Part shown: piece by piece, positions 54,312-63,522 of the stretch | Position numbering within the stretch: position 1 is the stretch's first letter | Layout: every line of letters starts with the position of its first letter | Assembly (NCBI RefSeq): GCF_944324525.1 | Contig: NZ_CALUWS010000009.1 | Location: 1 to 64,000 of the forward strand | DNA: 64,000 nt | Source: an uncultured Desulfovibrio sp. | GTDB taxonomy: Bacteria; Desulfobacterota; Desulfovibrionia; Desulfovibrionales; Desulfovibrionaceae | Reading direction: 5' to 3' | Program-made: the position numbers and the translations under genes | The notes under the pieces: generated by a model | What the model was told of the DNA's origin: nothing | Databases searched by the model: none | The model's input: only the letters and a program-made list of their open reading frames with translations

Positions 54312-54737
54312 GTGAAGAAAATCATTGCCGCTTTGGCACTGGCTTTGTCGCTGGCTGTCGGGACTGCGCCCGCGCTGGCTGCGGAAGGAGCCGCACGGCC
54401 TGCCAATCCCGTGGATCAGTTCACGGGAACGGTATGGATGCAGACCAGCCACGACAACAAGGCTGCCTTTCTTTTCGGCATTGATACGGCCATTACGGTG
54501 GAATACTTTGTGAACAGCAGAGCCGCCGAAAAGGCCGCCAAGGAAGGCAAGGCCCCTTCTTCCAATCTTTCCCGCTTTGAAAAGGGCTGGATGACTGCCA
54601 TGAAGGATACGGACCGCAATCAGGTCATCGAAAAGATCGATGCCTGGTATGCCGCGCATCCCGACAAGCAGGATATCCCTGTGATGAACGTGATCTGGTT
54701 CTCCCTTATCAAGCCTGCACTGGCGGCCTCCAAGTAG
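54312..54737 (+). CDS. Periplasmic protein of unknown function
   Basis: 141 aa from GTG 54312, which has AAGGAG 7 nt upstream. The signal peptide is clear (IIAALALALSLAVGTAPALA). The mature part is helical and resembles small Rap1a/Tai-type periplasmic proteins in layout (VWMQTSHDNKAAFLFGIDTAITVEYFVNS). It is followed 21 bp later by a glycine-zipper lipoprotein, suggesting an envelope operon. The family is not certain. Confidence 0.65.
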   Translation: MKKIIAALALALSLAVGTAPALAAEGAARPANPVDQFTGTVWMQTSHDNKAAFLFGIDTAITVEYFVNSRAAEKAAKEGKAPSSNLSRFEKGWMTAMKDTDRNQVIEKIDAWYAAHPDKQDIPVMNVIWFSLIKPALAASK

Positions 54738-54758
54738 CGCCGCCTTGAGGAGTCTCCC

Positions 54759-55007
54759 ATGAAAAAGTTGTTTGCGGGCGCTCTGCTCGTGGTGATGTGT
54801 TTTGGCGGTCTTGGTTGCACCAATATGAGCCGTACCCAGCAGGGTGTGGCCAGCGGCGCGGCTCTTGGCGCGCTGGGCGGCGCCGGTGTGGCGGCCATTG
54901 CCGGCGGCTCCGCCGGCTGGGGCGCGCTGGCGGGTGCCGGCGTGGGCGCGCTGGCGGGCGGCATCGTGGGCAACAGCCAGGAACATCGCAACCGCTACAG
55001 CTGGTAG
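54759..55007 (+). CDS. Glycine-zipper lipoprotein
   Basis: 82 aa. Lipobox GGLGC near residue 20, then alternating Gly/Ala segments (SGAALGALGGAGVAAIAGGSAGWGALAGAGVGALAGGIVG) that form a glycine zipper, as in YMGG/Slp-like outer-membrane lipoproteins. It shares an operon with the periplasmic protein upstream. Confidence 0.82.
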   Translation: MKKLFAGALLVVMCFGGLGCTNMSRTQQGVASGAALGALGGAGVAAIAGGSAGWGALAGAGVGALAGGIVGNSQEHRNRYSW

Positions 55008-55034
55008 CCGTCATTTCGTTTCAGACTATTCTGC

Positions 55035-55060
55035 AAGGCGGGCTTCGGCCCGCCTTTTTT
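55035..55060 (+). terminator. Terminator after the lipoprotein gene
   Basis: AAGGCGGG, loop CTTCGG, CCCGCC and TTTTTT. Confidence 0.9.
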
Positions 55061-55411
55061 GCGTGCCGCTGTCTGGCCTTCCCCGCGCCGCGGGCTCGCC
55101 GCAGCGCCGCGGTCGTATCCGGCCCCCTCTGTGGGCGCGGACGATGCGGACAGCCTGTGCCCGATGCGGTTCGGAAGTTCTTCCCCCTCCCCTGCCCGCA
55201 AACCGGAGAGAAAGAAAACAGGCGGCAAACTTCCAGAGAAGTCCGCCGCCTACATCCGTGCGTTGCAACTAGGGCCTGTTAACACAAATTTTACAAATAA
55301 TTTCAATAAATAAAAAATAAGCCGTACGCGCTCTGATTGCCTTTAGGCGGGGTTCCCTCGTGTCCCCGGCTCTTCCCCCGGTAAAAGCGCGCTGGGGAAG
55401 GGATGGGGGGC
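55061..55411. other. Intergenic region, with an AT-rich tract
   Basis: No gene seen. An AT-rich tract at 55275-55320 begins GGGCCTGTTAACAC and resembles the sequence at 35911 (GGGCCTGTTAAG), perhaps a remnant of a mobile element end. This is weak evidence. Confidence 0.3.
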
Positions 55412-55466
55412 TTGGGGGGAAGGGAACCCCCTCCAGCGCCGGCGGAGGGGGTTCCCTTCCCCCCAA
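55412..55466. repeat. Perfect 23-bp inverted repeat (hairpin) with 9-nt loop
   Basis: 55412-55434 and 55444-55466 are exact reverse complements, with G6, A2G3 and C5 blocks. It lies between convergent genes. There is no T-run, so it is an unusual terminator, an mRNA-stabilising stem or a REP-like element. Confidence 0.75.
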
Positions 55467-55485
55467 ATAACTCGTCCAAGCGCCA

Positions 55486-55728
55486 CTACAGGAAGTCCGG
55501 ATCGGCAGCGGCCCGGCCCGCGCCGGTCATGATGCGCATGAAGTGCAGGTAGTGCTCCTCCACCGGGATGATGGGGAAGCGCAGGCCGCAGGATTCGCAG
55601 GGGATGAGCTTGGCTTCCGTGGGATTGCCCACGGCGGCATGCCAGCCGCATTGCGGACAGGTGTAGAAAAAGATCATTTCCATCGCCACCGGGGGGACCG
55701 GCTGCACGGGACGGTTGGGCGCGCTCAT
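55486..55728 (-). CDS. Small zinc-ribbon protein
   Basis: 80 aa. Two CxxC knuckles (CPQCGW and CESCGL) are about 20 residues apart. It is the last gene of the rsfS-gpmI operon, overlapping the gpmI stop by 3 nt (ATGA). Not recognised beyond the zinc ribbon. Confidence 0.7.
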   Translation of the reverse strand: MSAPNRPVQPVPPVAMEMIFFYTCPQCGWHAAVGNPTEAKLIPCESCGLRFPIIPVEEHYLHFMRIMTGAGRAAADPDFL

Positions 55729-57278
55729 GACCGGGCCTCCTTCTCAGGGTGCGCCAGCGGCGTGCCGCTCATTTCCGCCGGGATCCCCATGCCCCAGAGG
55801 CGCAACAGGGTGGGCGCCACATCGGCCAGTTTGCCGTCGGTCAGGCGAAGAGGTTCGCCGCCGGCCGCATCCAGCAGGATGCAGGGCACGGGATTGGTGG
55901 TATGCGCCGTCTGCGGGGAGCCGTCGGGCGAGATCATGACTTCGCAGTTGCCGTGATCGGCAATGAGCAGCAGGCGGCCGCCGCGGGCACGGACGGCATC
56001 GGCCATACGGCCCACGCATTCGTCCACCACAGCGCAGGCCTGCACCGCGGCCTCCAGCTTGCCGGTGTGGCCGACCATGTCGCCATTGGCCAGATTGCAG
56101 ACCACAAGATCATATGCGCCGCTGTTCCAGGCTTCCACGAATTTGTCCGTGACCTCGCGGGCGCTCATGGCGGGCTTGAGGTCATAGGTGGCCACATCGC
56201 GCGGCGATTCCACGAGGATGCGGTCCTCCCCGGCAAAGGGTTCTTCCCGCCCGCCGTTGAAGAAATAGGTGACGTGGGCGTATTTTTCCGTCTCGGCCAG
56301 ACGGAGCTGCCGCAGGCCGGCGCGGGAGACCACCTCGCCAAGTCCCATGTGCACCGCTTCCTTGGGATAGGCCACGGGGAAGGTGAAATCCGCCTCGTAC
56401 GGCGTCATGGACGCCACCGCGCAGAGTTGCGGACGCGTGCCGCGATCAAAACCGTCGAAGGCCTCCACGGTGAAGGCCCGCGCCAGCTCGCGCATGCGGT
56501 CCGCCCGGAAATTGAAGAAAAAGAGCCCGTCCCCGTCACGCACGCAGGCATGCTCCACGTTCTCGATGCGCACCGGCTTGACGAATTCGTCCGTCACGCC
56601 CGCGGCATAGGAGGTCTGCATGGCGGACTCGGCGTCCTGCGCCGTCGCGCCCTGCCCGTGTACGAGCATGTTCCAGGCTTCGGCCACGCGTTCCCAGCGT
56701 TTATCCCGGTCCATGGCGTAAAAGCGCCCTGTCAGCGTGGCGATGCGGACGCCGGCAAGCGGGCGGACAGCTTCCTCAAGCTGGCGCACATAATCCGCGC
56801 CGCTCTGGGGCGGGGTATCGCGGCCATCCATGAAGCAGTGGATGCGGACAGGCACGCCGGCATCGGCGGCCATGCGGCAGAGGGCCTCAAGGTGCCGGAT
56901 GTGGCTGTGCACGCCGCCGTCGGAGAGCAGACCGGCCAGATGCAGCACCCCGCCGGAGGCGCGCACCGCGTCCAGCAGGCCGCGCAGGACGGCATTCTGG
57001 AAAAACGAACCGTCTTCCAGCGCCACGTCGATACGGGTCATGTCCTGATAGACGATGCGGCCCGCGCCGATGTTGAGATGGCCCACCTCGGAATTGCCCA
57101 TATAGCCCGCGGGCAGACCCACCTCACGGCCCGAGGCCGCAAGGCGGCTGTGCGGGCAGGCGGCGGTCAGGGCGTCCAGCCGGGGGGTCGCCGCCGTGAA
57201 GGGCGCGTTGCCCGGCCCGTCAGGGGCGATGCCCCAGCCGTCCAGGATGAGCAGCAGGGTCGGTACGGGGCGGCTCAT
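55725..57278 (-). CDS. gpmI: 2,3-bisphosphoglycerate-independent phosphoglycerate mutase
   Basis: 517 aa, full length. The alkaline-phosphatase-like core has Asp13 in LLILDGWG and the catalytic Ser63 in YMGNSEVGHLNIGAG. HSHIRHLEALCRMA, CFMDGRDTPP, FNFRADRMREL and LLLIADHGNCEVM supply the other metal ligands. It interconverts 3- and 2-phosphoglycerate. It is coupled to rsfS by a 4-nt overlap. Confidence 0.96.
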   Translation of the reverse strand: MSRPVPTLLLILDGWGIAPDGPGNAPFTAATPRLDALTAACPHSRLAASGREVGLPAGYMGNSEVGHLNIGAGRIVYQDMTRIDVALEDGSFFQNAVLRGLLDAVRASGGVLHLAGLLSDGGVHSHIRHLEALCRMAADAGVPVRIHCFMDGRDTPPQSGADYVRQLEEAVRPLAGVRIATLTGRFYAMDRDKRWERVAEAWNMLVHGQGATAQDAESAMQTSYAAGVTDEFVKPVRIENVEHACVRDGDGLFFFNFRADRMRELARAFTVEAFDGFDRGTRPQLCAVASMTPYEADFTFPVAYPKEAVHMGLGEVVSRAGLRQLRLAETEKYAHVTYFFNGGREEPFAGEDRILVESPRDVATYDLKPAMSAREVTDKFVEAWNSGAYDLVVCNLANGDMVGHTGKLEAAVQACAVVDECVGRMADAVRARGGRLLLIADHGNCEVMISPDGSPQTAHTTNPVPCILLDAAGGEPLRLTDGKLADVAPTLLRLWGMGIPAEMSGTPLAHPEKEARS

Positions 57279-57664
57279 GCGAGTTCTCCCCGTCCGAGCA
57301 GGGCCGCCGCGCCGTCGCCCCAGAGGGCTTCCAGCTTGTAGAGGTCGCGCACGGATTCCTGAAAGATATTGATGACGATATCGTTGCAGTCCACCAGAAT
57401 CCACTGGCCGGCCGTATAGCCTTCCATGCGCAGATATTCGAAATTCTTTTCGCTGCACAGGGCGGAGATGCCGTCGGCAAGGCTCTGGGCGTGCCGGACG
57501 GACGTGGCCGAGGCCACCAGCAGGGCATCGGTAAAGGCTCCCTTCCCGGCCAGATCGATGCTTTCCACATGCTGGGCCTTGTGTTCCTCCAGCCAGGCCT
57601 TCATGATGGCCAGTTTTTCCGGAGTGGGCATCAACGAATATTTTTTGGGCGTAGTCGTTTGCAT
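57275..57664 (-). CDS. rsfS: Ribosome silencing factor RsfS
   Basis: 129 aa. The RsfS/Iojap pattern is clear: IDLAGKGAFTDALLVASATSVRHAQSLADGISALCSEKNFEYLRMEGYTAGQWILVDCNDIVINIFQESVRDLYKLEALWGD. It binds L14 of the large subunit and blocks subunit joining in starvation. Neither ATG 57664 nor 57676 has a strong ribosome site, so the start is uncertain. Confidence 0.92.
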   Translation of the reverse strand: MQTTTPKKYSLMPTPEKLAIMKAWLEEHKAQHVESIDLAGKGAFTDALLVASATSVRHAQSLADGISALCSEKNFEYLRMEGYTAGQWILVDCNDIVINIFQESVRDLYKLEALWGDGAAALLGRGELA

Positions 57665-57802
57665 GAGCAAGCACATACCCCAAAGCGCGCGTAAGGGCAA
57701 TCCCGCCGCGCGGCTTCCGCAGGCCGGGACGACCCTTCCCCTTGACCGCTCTCCCCTTTTGGGGCATGCCAAGAGCAGTCCATTTTTTCAAGGAGAAGCG
57801 CC

Positions 57803-59107
57803 GTGCTGTTCAATATCCGCCAGGAAACCCTGCCCCGCGAGGAACTCGAAGCCCTGCAGCTGCGTCGCCTGCGGGATCTCTGCTCCCGTGTGTACGCCAA
57901 TGTGCCCTTTTACCGCAAACGCTTTGAAGAGATCGGCATCACGCCCGCCGACATCAAGTCCCTTGCCGACGTGAAGCTGCTGCCCTTTACGGAAAAGCAG
58001 GATCTGCGCAACTACTATCCTTTCGGCTTGTTCGCCGTGCCGCGCGACAATATCGTCCGCCTGCACGCCTCCAGCGGCACGACGGGCAAGGCCGTGGTGG
58101 TGGGCTATACCCAGCGCGATCTGGATACCTGGGCGGAAGTGGCGGCTCGCAGCCTTGCCGCGGCCGGCGTGAGCCACACGGATACCGTGCATGTGGCCTA
58201 CGGCTACGGTCTGTTCACGGGCGGCCTCGGGGCGCACGGCGGGGCCGAGCATCTCGGCGCGACGGTGGTCCCCGCCTCCGGCGGTTCCACCCGCCGTCAG
58301 GCCTATCTGCTGCGTGACTTCGGCGCTACTGCCCTTTGCTGCACCCCCTCCTATGCCCTGCACCTCTGGGAAGCCGGACAGGAGGCGGGCATCGACTTCC
58401 GCGAGCTGCCGTTGAGGACCGGCGTCTTCGGCGCGGAACCCTGGACCGAGGAGATGCGGCAGGACATCGAGCAGAAGATGGGCATCAACGCCATGAACAT
58501 CTATGGCCTGTCCGAAGTCATGGGCCCGGGCGTGGCCATGGAATGTCTCGACGCCAAGTGCGGCATGCACCTCTGGGAAGACCACTTCCTGCCCGAGATC
58601 ATCGACCCCGTGACCGGCGAAGTGCTGCCCGCCGGGGAAACGGGCGAGCTCGTCCTGACCACCCTGACCAAGGAAGGCATCCCGCTCATCCGCTACCGCA
58701 CGCGGGACATCACGAGCCTGGACTACACGCCCTGCCGCTGCGGCCGTACGCACGTGCGCCTCACCCGCATCAAGGGCCGTTCGGACGACATGCTCATCAT
58801 CCGCGGGGTCAACGTCTTCCCGCAGCAGATCGAGAGCATCCTTATGGAAAGCGAGGGCCTTACCCCCAACTACCAGCTGGTGGTGGACCGCGTACACAAT
58901 CTGGATACGCTGGAAGTGCAGGTGGAAGTGGACGAATCCCTCTTTGCCGACGAGATCCGCAAGCTGCAGAGCCTTGAAGGACGCATCCAGAAGACCATCA
59001 AGGAATTCCTCGGCGTCAGCACCAAGGTGCGCCTCATGGAACCGCATTCGCTGGAACGCTCCGAAGGCAAGGCCAAGCGCATCATCGACAAGCGGCTGGA
59101 AAAGTAG
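57803..59107 (+). CDS. Phenylacetate-CoA ligase (PaaK family)
   Basis: 434 aa from a GTG with AAGGAG upstream. The AMP-binding P-loop SSGTTGK lies at about 90-96. [33 protein letters not shown] and [20 protein letters not shown] define the PaaK family and the C-terminal cap. It activates an aryl acid (phenylacetate or a related acid) with ATP and CoA. In sulfate reducers such paralogues often serve amino-acid fermentation, and no paa cluster is nearby. Confidence 0.9.
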   Translation: MLFNIRQETLPREELEALQLRRLRDLCSRVYANVPFYRKRFEEIGITPADIKSLADVKLLPFTEKQDLRNYYPFGLFAVPRDNIVRLHASSGTTGKAVVVGYTQRDLDTWAEVAARSLAAAGVSHTDTVHVAYGYGLFTGGLGAHGGAEHLGATVVPASGGSTRRQAYLLRDFGATALCCTPSYALHLWEAGQEAGIDFRELPLRTGVFGAEPWTEEMRQDIEQKMGINAMNIYGLSEVMGPGVAMECLDAKCGMHLWEDHFLPEIIDPVTGEVLPAGETGELVLTTLTKEGIPLIRYRTRDITSLDYTPCRCGRTHVRLTRIKGRSDDMLIIRGVNVFPQQIESILMESEGLTPNYQLVVDRVHNLDTLEVQVEVDESLFADEIRKLQSLEGRIQKTIKEFLGVSTKVRLMEPHSLERSEGKAKRIIDKRLEK

Positions 59108-59155
59108 ACGTTTTTCGTTTTTTCTAAAAAAGATGGAAAAAATGGAAGACTTTTG

Positions 59156-59184
59156 TTGACAGAATGACGGAGGGAGCGTAATGT
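59156..59184 (+). promoter_or_regulatory. Promoter of the tRNA-Gly/Cys cluster
   Basis: TTGACA (59156-59161), 17 bp, TAATGT (59179-59184). The first tRNA starts 14 bp later. Confidence 0.8.
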
Positions 59185-59197
59185 CTCTCTTCGTTGA

Positions 59198-59273
<76 letters not shown>

Positions 59274-59279
59274 CACTGA

Positions 59280-59354
59280 GGCGGCATAGCCAAGCGGTAA
59301 GGCAGAGGTCTGCAAAACCTCCATGCTCCAGTTCAAATCTGGATGCCGCCTCCA
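59280..59354 (+). tRNA. tRNA-Cys (anticodon GCA)
   Basis: 75 nt including CCA. Acceptor GGCGGCA pairs with TGCCGCC; anticodon loop GTCTGCAAAAC gives GCA. Confidence 0.96.
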
Positions 59355-59385
59355 AAAAATTTTTATAGCCGGATCGATTCACTCT

Positions 59386-59460
<75 letters not shown>

Positions 59461-59480
59461 GATTTTTCATCCCCTGGCCG

Positions 59481-59555
59481 GCGGGAATAACTCAACGGTA
59501 GAGTGTCAGCTTCCCAAGCTGAAGGTTGCGGGTTCAAATCCCGTTTCCCGCTCCA
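59481..59555 (+). tRNA. tRNA-Gly (anticodon CCC)
   Basis: 75 nt including CCA. Acceptor GCGGGAA pairs with TTCCCGC; anticodon loop CTTCCCAAG gives CCC. Confidence 0.95.
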
Positions 59556-59613
59556 AGTGCTTTTCCGGGAACCCTGGCGGTTCCAGAACATAGCGGCCTG
59601 TGCCGTGCCCCGT

Positions 59614-59689
<76 letters not shown>

Positions 59690-59694
59690 TTTTC

Positions 59695-59726
59695 GCCCTT
59701 GCAGACTGCTGCAAGGGCTTTTTTGC
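59695..59726 (+). terminator. tRNA cluster terminator
   Basis: GCCCTTGCAG, loop ACTG, CTGCAAGGGC and TTTTTT. Confidence 0.9.
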
Positions 59727-59791
59727 GTTTTCGACCGGACGCCTGCTTGCAAAAATGGCCCGTCATGGGCAGACTTGCGCCGCCGGGGCAT

Positions 59792-59934
59792 GAGCAGTTT
59801 GCCGGTGAAAAAGGCAAAGTGCGAGGCGGCGGGATAGCGCCGCCCGGCCAACACCAGACGGGAAAACCGTTTCTTTCCGCGAAACGTCAGGCCGTATGGT
59901 TTGAAACGCCAAGCGTTGCAAACGAAAAATGCGC
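59792..59934 (+). repeat. MITE-like dispersed repeat, copy B
   Basis: About 143 bp in the same orientation as copy A. Shared blocks include GTGAAAAAGGC, GCGAGGCGGCG, CCGCGAAACG and CAGGCCGTATGGTTTGAAAC. It lies between the tRNA terminator and hydG. Confidence 0.75.
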
Positions 59935-60039
59935 CTGGCCGCGGCGTGTTCGTCCTGCCCTTCGCCCGCCGGCGTGCGGCGGGCCGTAACGGGGCATGCG
60001 GCGCAGGCGCGGCGAACGATACAGGCCGGGAGGCTTGCC

Positions 60040-61458
60040 ATGTATGATGTACGCTCTCCGCGAGCGGAGGAATTCATTGACCATGCGGAAGTCATGGCCA
60101 CGGTACAGTATGCGCGGGAACACGCGCGGGACGCTGCCCTGCTGGACGAGATCCTTGCCCGGGCCGCCGAGCGCAAAGGCCTGAACCACCGGGAGGCGTC
60201 GGTGCTGCTGGCCTGTGAACTGCCGGAAAAGACGGAAGCCCTCTACCGGCTGGCGCGGCAGATCAAGCTGGACTTCTACGGCAACCGTATCGTGATGTTC
60301 GCCCCGCTCTACCTTTCCAACTACTGCGTCAACAGTTGCGTGTACTGTCCCTATCACGCCAGGAACAGGCACATCGCCCGCAAGAAGCTGACGCAGGAAG
60401 AGGTGGCCCGCGAGGTCGTCGCCCTGCAGGACATGGGACACAAGCGGCTGGCGCTGGAAGCGGGCGAGCATCCGACCATGAACCCCATCGAATACATCCT
60501 GGAATGTATCGAGACCATTTACGGCATCCGACACCGTAACGGGGCCATACGGCGGGTCAACGTCAACATCGCCGCCACCACCGTGGAGGAATATGCCCTG
60601 CTCCGCAAGGCGGGCATCGGCACCTACATTCTTTTTCAGGAGACCTACCACCGCCAGAGTTACGAAAAGCTCCATCCCGTGGGGCCGAAGCATGATTATG
60701 CCTGGCACACCGAGGCTATGGACCGCGCCATGCAGGGCGGCATCGACGATGTGGGCCTGGGGGTGCTCTTCGGGCTGGAAGGCTACCGCTACGAATTCGC
60801 GGCCCTGCTCATGCACGCCGAGCATCTTGAGGCGGCCTGCGGGGTGGGCCCGCATACCATCAGCGTGCCGCGCATCAAGCGGGCGGACGACATCGACCCC
60901 GGCATGTTCGACAACGGCATCGACGACGCGACCTTTGCCCGCATCTGCGCCTGCATCCGGGTGGCCGTGCCCTACACGGGCATGATCGTGTCCACGCGCG
61001 AAAGTCAGGCCGTGCGGGAGATGGTGTTGCCGTTGGGCATATCGCAGATCAGCGGCGCGTCGAGGACCAGCGTGGGCGGCTATGATACGCCTGAGGAACC
61101 GGAGGACAATTCCGCGCAGTTCGACGTGAGCGACCAGCGCAGCCTTGACGAGGTGGTGCGCTGGCTCATGGAACAGGGGCACATCCCCAGTTTCTGCACG
61201 GCCTGTTACCGGGAGGGCCGCACGGGAGACCGCTTCATGGCCCTGTGCAAGAGCCGGCAGATCCTCAACTGCTGCCATCCCAATGCTCTGCTGACCCTGC
61301 GGGAATATCTGGAGGATTATGCCTCCCCGGCCACGCGGGAACTCGGGCTGGCCTGCATCGAACAGGAATTGGGGCGCATCCCCGGCGACAGGGTGCGCAC
61401 GCGCGCGCGGGAGTATCTTGAACGCATCGCGCACGGGGAGCGGGATTTCCGTTTTTGA
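60040..61458 (+). CDS. hydG: [FeFe]-hydrogenase H-cluster maturase HydG (radical SAM)
   Basis: 472 aa. The radical SAM cluster motif is C96-x3-C100-x2-C103 (CVNSCVYC). The C-terminal auxiliary cluster motif CX2CX22C (C386, C389, C412) separates HydG from ThiH. HydG cleaves tyrosine to give the CO and cyanide ligands of the H cluster. This implies an [FeFe] hydrogenase elsewhere in the genome; hydE and hydF are not in the window. GGGAGG precedes ATG 60040. Confidence 0.94.
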   Translation: MYDVRSPRAEEFIDHAEVMATVQYAREHARDAALLDEILARAAERKGLNHREASVLLACELPEKTEALYRLARQIKLDFYGNRIVMFAPLYLSNYCVNSCVYCPYHARNRHIARKKLTQEEVAREVVALQDMGHKRLALEAGEHPTMNPIEYILECIETIYGIRHRNGAIRRVNVNIAATTVEEYALLRKAGIGTYILFQETYHRQSYEKLHPVGPKHDYAWHTEAMDRAMQGGIDDVGLGVLFGLEGYRYEFAALLMHAEHLEAACGVGPHTISVPRIKRADDIDPGMFDNGIDDATFARICACIRVAVPYTGMIVSTRESQAVREMVLPLGISQISGASRTSVGGYDTPEEPEDNSAQFDVSDQRSLDEVVRWLMEQGHIPSFCTACYREGRTGDRFMALCKSRQILNCCHPNALLTLREYLEDYASPATRELGLACIEQELGRIPGDRVRTRAREYLERIAHGERDFRF

Positions 61459-61632
61459 GTGCGCGTGCGGGGCGGCTTTTGCTTCGTGGGGAGTGCGCCC
61501 CGGCCGAATATCGTGAAAATGCGAGGATCAGGCAAAAAAATGCGCGGAATGGCCCTGTTTTTTGGCTGGACGTAGTGTATCGAGAAAGAAAAAACAACTT
61601 TTTGCCATCGCTTCAGAACCAGGGAGGTTGCC

Positions 61633-62598
61633 ATGTCCGCAACTGATATGACACGCCGTCACTTTCTCAAGGCCGGCGGTCTGACGCTGGGGGCCTGCGT
61701 GGCGGGCGGCATCATGCCCGCCGCGGCCGCGGCTGCCGGCGACAAGGCCACGGTCTTCTTCACCCGGGATCTCAGCGCCGCCGGCCTGTGCCGCATCTAT
61801 GAGCGCGTCGCTTCCGCCCTGAGCGGCAAGGTCGCCGTCAAGCTGCATACCGGCGAACCCAATGGGCCCAACATCCTGCCGCGCGACTGGGTGAAGGCCC
61901 TGCTGCCGCATGTGCCGCAGCCCACCATCGTGGAGTGCAACGTGCTCTACCCCAGCCCCCGCCAGACCACGGAGGGCCACCGCGAGACCCTGCGGGTCAA
62001 CGGCTGGGATTTCTGCCCCGTGGACATCATGGACGCCGAGGGCGACGCCCGGCTGCCTGTCAAGGGCGGCAAATGGATCAAGGAACTTGCCGTGGGCAAA
62101 CATCTGCTGGACTATGACTCCATGCTGGTGCTGACGCACTTCAAGGGACACGTCATGGGCGGCTTTGGCGGTTCGCTCAAGAACATCTCCATCGGCTGCG
62201 CCTCGGGCAAGACCGGCAAGGAGCAGCTGCACCGCGAAGGCTCGCAGCTCTGGGCCGGCGGTCCCCGCTTCATGGAGCGCATGGTGGAGGGCGGCAAGGC
62301 CATCGTGGATCACTTTGGCCCGCGTATGGCCTACATCAATGTGCTGCGCAATCTTTCGGTGGATTGCGACTGCGCCGGGACGGGCGCCGCGCCTGCCACC
62401 GCGCCGGATCTGGGCATCCTGGCTTCCACGGATCTGCTGGCCGTGGATCAGGCCTCCGTGGACATGGTCTATGCCCTGCCGGAAGCCCAGCGCCGCGACC
62501 TTGTGGAACGCATCGAAAGCCGCAGCGGCCTGCGCCAGCTCGAATACATGCGGGAGCTGGGCATGGGCCGCGGCACTTACGAGATCGTGACCATCTGA
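61633..62598 (+). CDS. Tat-exported DUF362 protein
   Basis: 321 aa. A twin-arginine signal (RRHFLKAGG, residues 8-16) precedes an Ala-rich segment and cleavage region. The DUF362 core (FHLT-like VLTHFKGHVMGGFGGSLKNISIGCASGKTGK) is typical of this family, in which many members also carry 4Fe-4S ferredoxin motifs; no CxxCxxC cluster is seen here. The partner and reaction are unknown. It is 174 bp downstream of hydG, in the same direction. Confidence 0.85.
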   Translation: MSATDMTRRHFLKAGGLTLGACVAGGIMPAAAAAAGDKATVFFTRDLSAAGLCRIYERVASALSGKVAVKLHTGEPNGPNILPRDWVKALLPHVPQPTIVECNVLYPSPRQTTEGHRETLRVNGWDFCPVDIMDAEGDARLPVKGGKWIKELAVGKHLLDYDSMLVLTHFKGHVMGGFGGSLKNISIGCASGKTGKEQLHREGSQLWAGGPRFMERMVEGGKAIVDHFGPRMAYINVLRNLSVDCDCAGTGAAPATAPDLGILASTDLLAVDQASVDMVYALPEAQRRDLVERIESRSGLRQLEYMRELGMGRGTYEIVTI

Positions 62599-62736
62599 CG
62601 GCCTTCGCCGAGTATCGAGCGCCAAGCCGTGCGCCTGCCTGTCATGCCCGCAGGGGTTTGCGGCGGCGCCCGGCGTTTTTTGTGCCGTCGCCTCGCCGCT
62701 CTTGTGCCGTCCGGGCATTCAGGCTAGAGAAAAGGC

Positions 62737-63369
62737 ATGAAGCTCCTGCCGCGTATGTGTCTGCGCGTCATGGCGGCGCTGCTCTGCCTTGCCATGAGCG
62801 CTTGCGCCACCACTTATGACGTGGCCATCGATTCCCTGCGTGAAGGCGAGATCCCGGGGAGCTGCTTCCTTGCGCCGGACCCGGCGCTGGAAGTGCCCGA
62901 GGATGACCTGCTGTTCCGTGAGGTCTGCGGCCTCGTCACTCCGGCCCTGGCCGCACGGGGCATGTCCGTTGCCGCCTCGCGTGGGGAGGCCGCGCAGGAG
63001 GTGCTCCTGCGCTACGGCATGGGCGAACCCACGACCATCCTGCGGCGGTGGACCTATCCCGACTACCAGACGGTCTACTACCACGGCAGAGCCTTTACCG
63101 TGCGTGTGGAAAGGACGGAATGGACGGAACATACCCGTTACCATGCGCAGCTCGTCCTGTCTGCCCGGCGTCTTGTTGACGGGCAGCCGGGACGCCAGAT
63201 CTGGCGGACGGAAATGACGGTCAGCGGCGCTGTCGATGATTTCCGCAAGCTGATCAGCATGGGCATCCCGGCGCTGCGGCAGGTGCTGGCCAGCCAGACG
63301 TCCGGCAGGCTCCACTTTGAAGTGTCGGAAGACCGCGACGGCGAGGTGACGGTCAGCGGCGGGGAATGA
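62737..63369 (+). CDS. Outer-membrane lipoprotein (DUF4136-like)
   Basis: 210 aa. Lipobox LAMSAC gives a lipidated Cys near residue 23. The body (WTYPDYQTVYYHGRAFTVRVERTEWTEHTRYHAQLVLSARRL) is consistent with small envelope lipoproteins of the DUF4136 type. Standalone gene; function unknown. Confidence 0.68.
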   Translation: MKLLPRMCLRVMAALLCLAMSACATTYDVAIDSLREGEIPGSCFLAPDPALEVPEDDLLFREVCGLVTPALAARGMSVAASRGEAAQEVLLRYGMGEPTTILRRWTYPDYQTVYYHGRAFTVRVERTEWTEHTRYHAQLVLSARRLVDGQPGRQIWRTEMTVSGAVDDFRKLISMGIPALRQVLASQTSGRLHFEVSEDRDGEVTVSGGE

Positions 63370-63522
63370 GCGGCGCGGGACAGGCGGCGTCGCATGGCTT
63401 TTTTCGCAGGGGGCGTGGGGCCGGAGGGATCTGCGGCAACGACGCCTCCCGGCCCTCGGTTCTTTTTATGGCCCGGCTTCATGCGGGGGCGCTCCCGATG
63501 GATGCACAGACAAGGACAGGCT

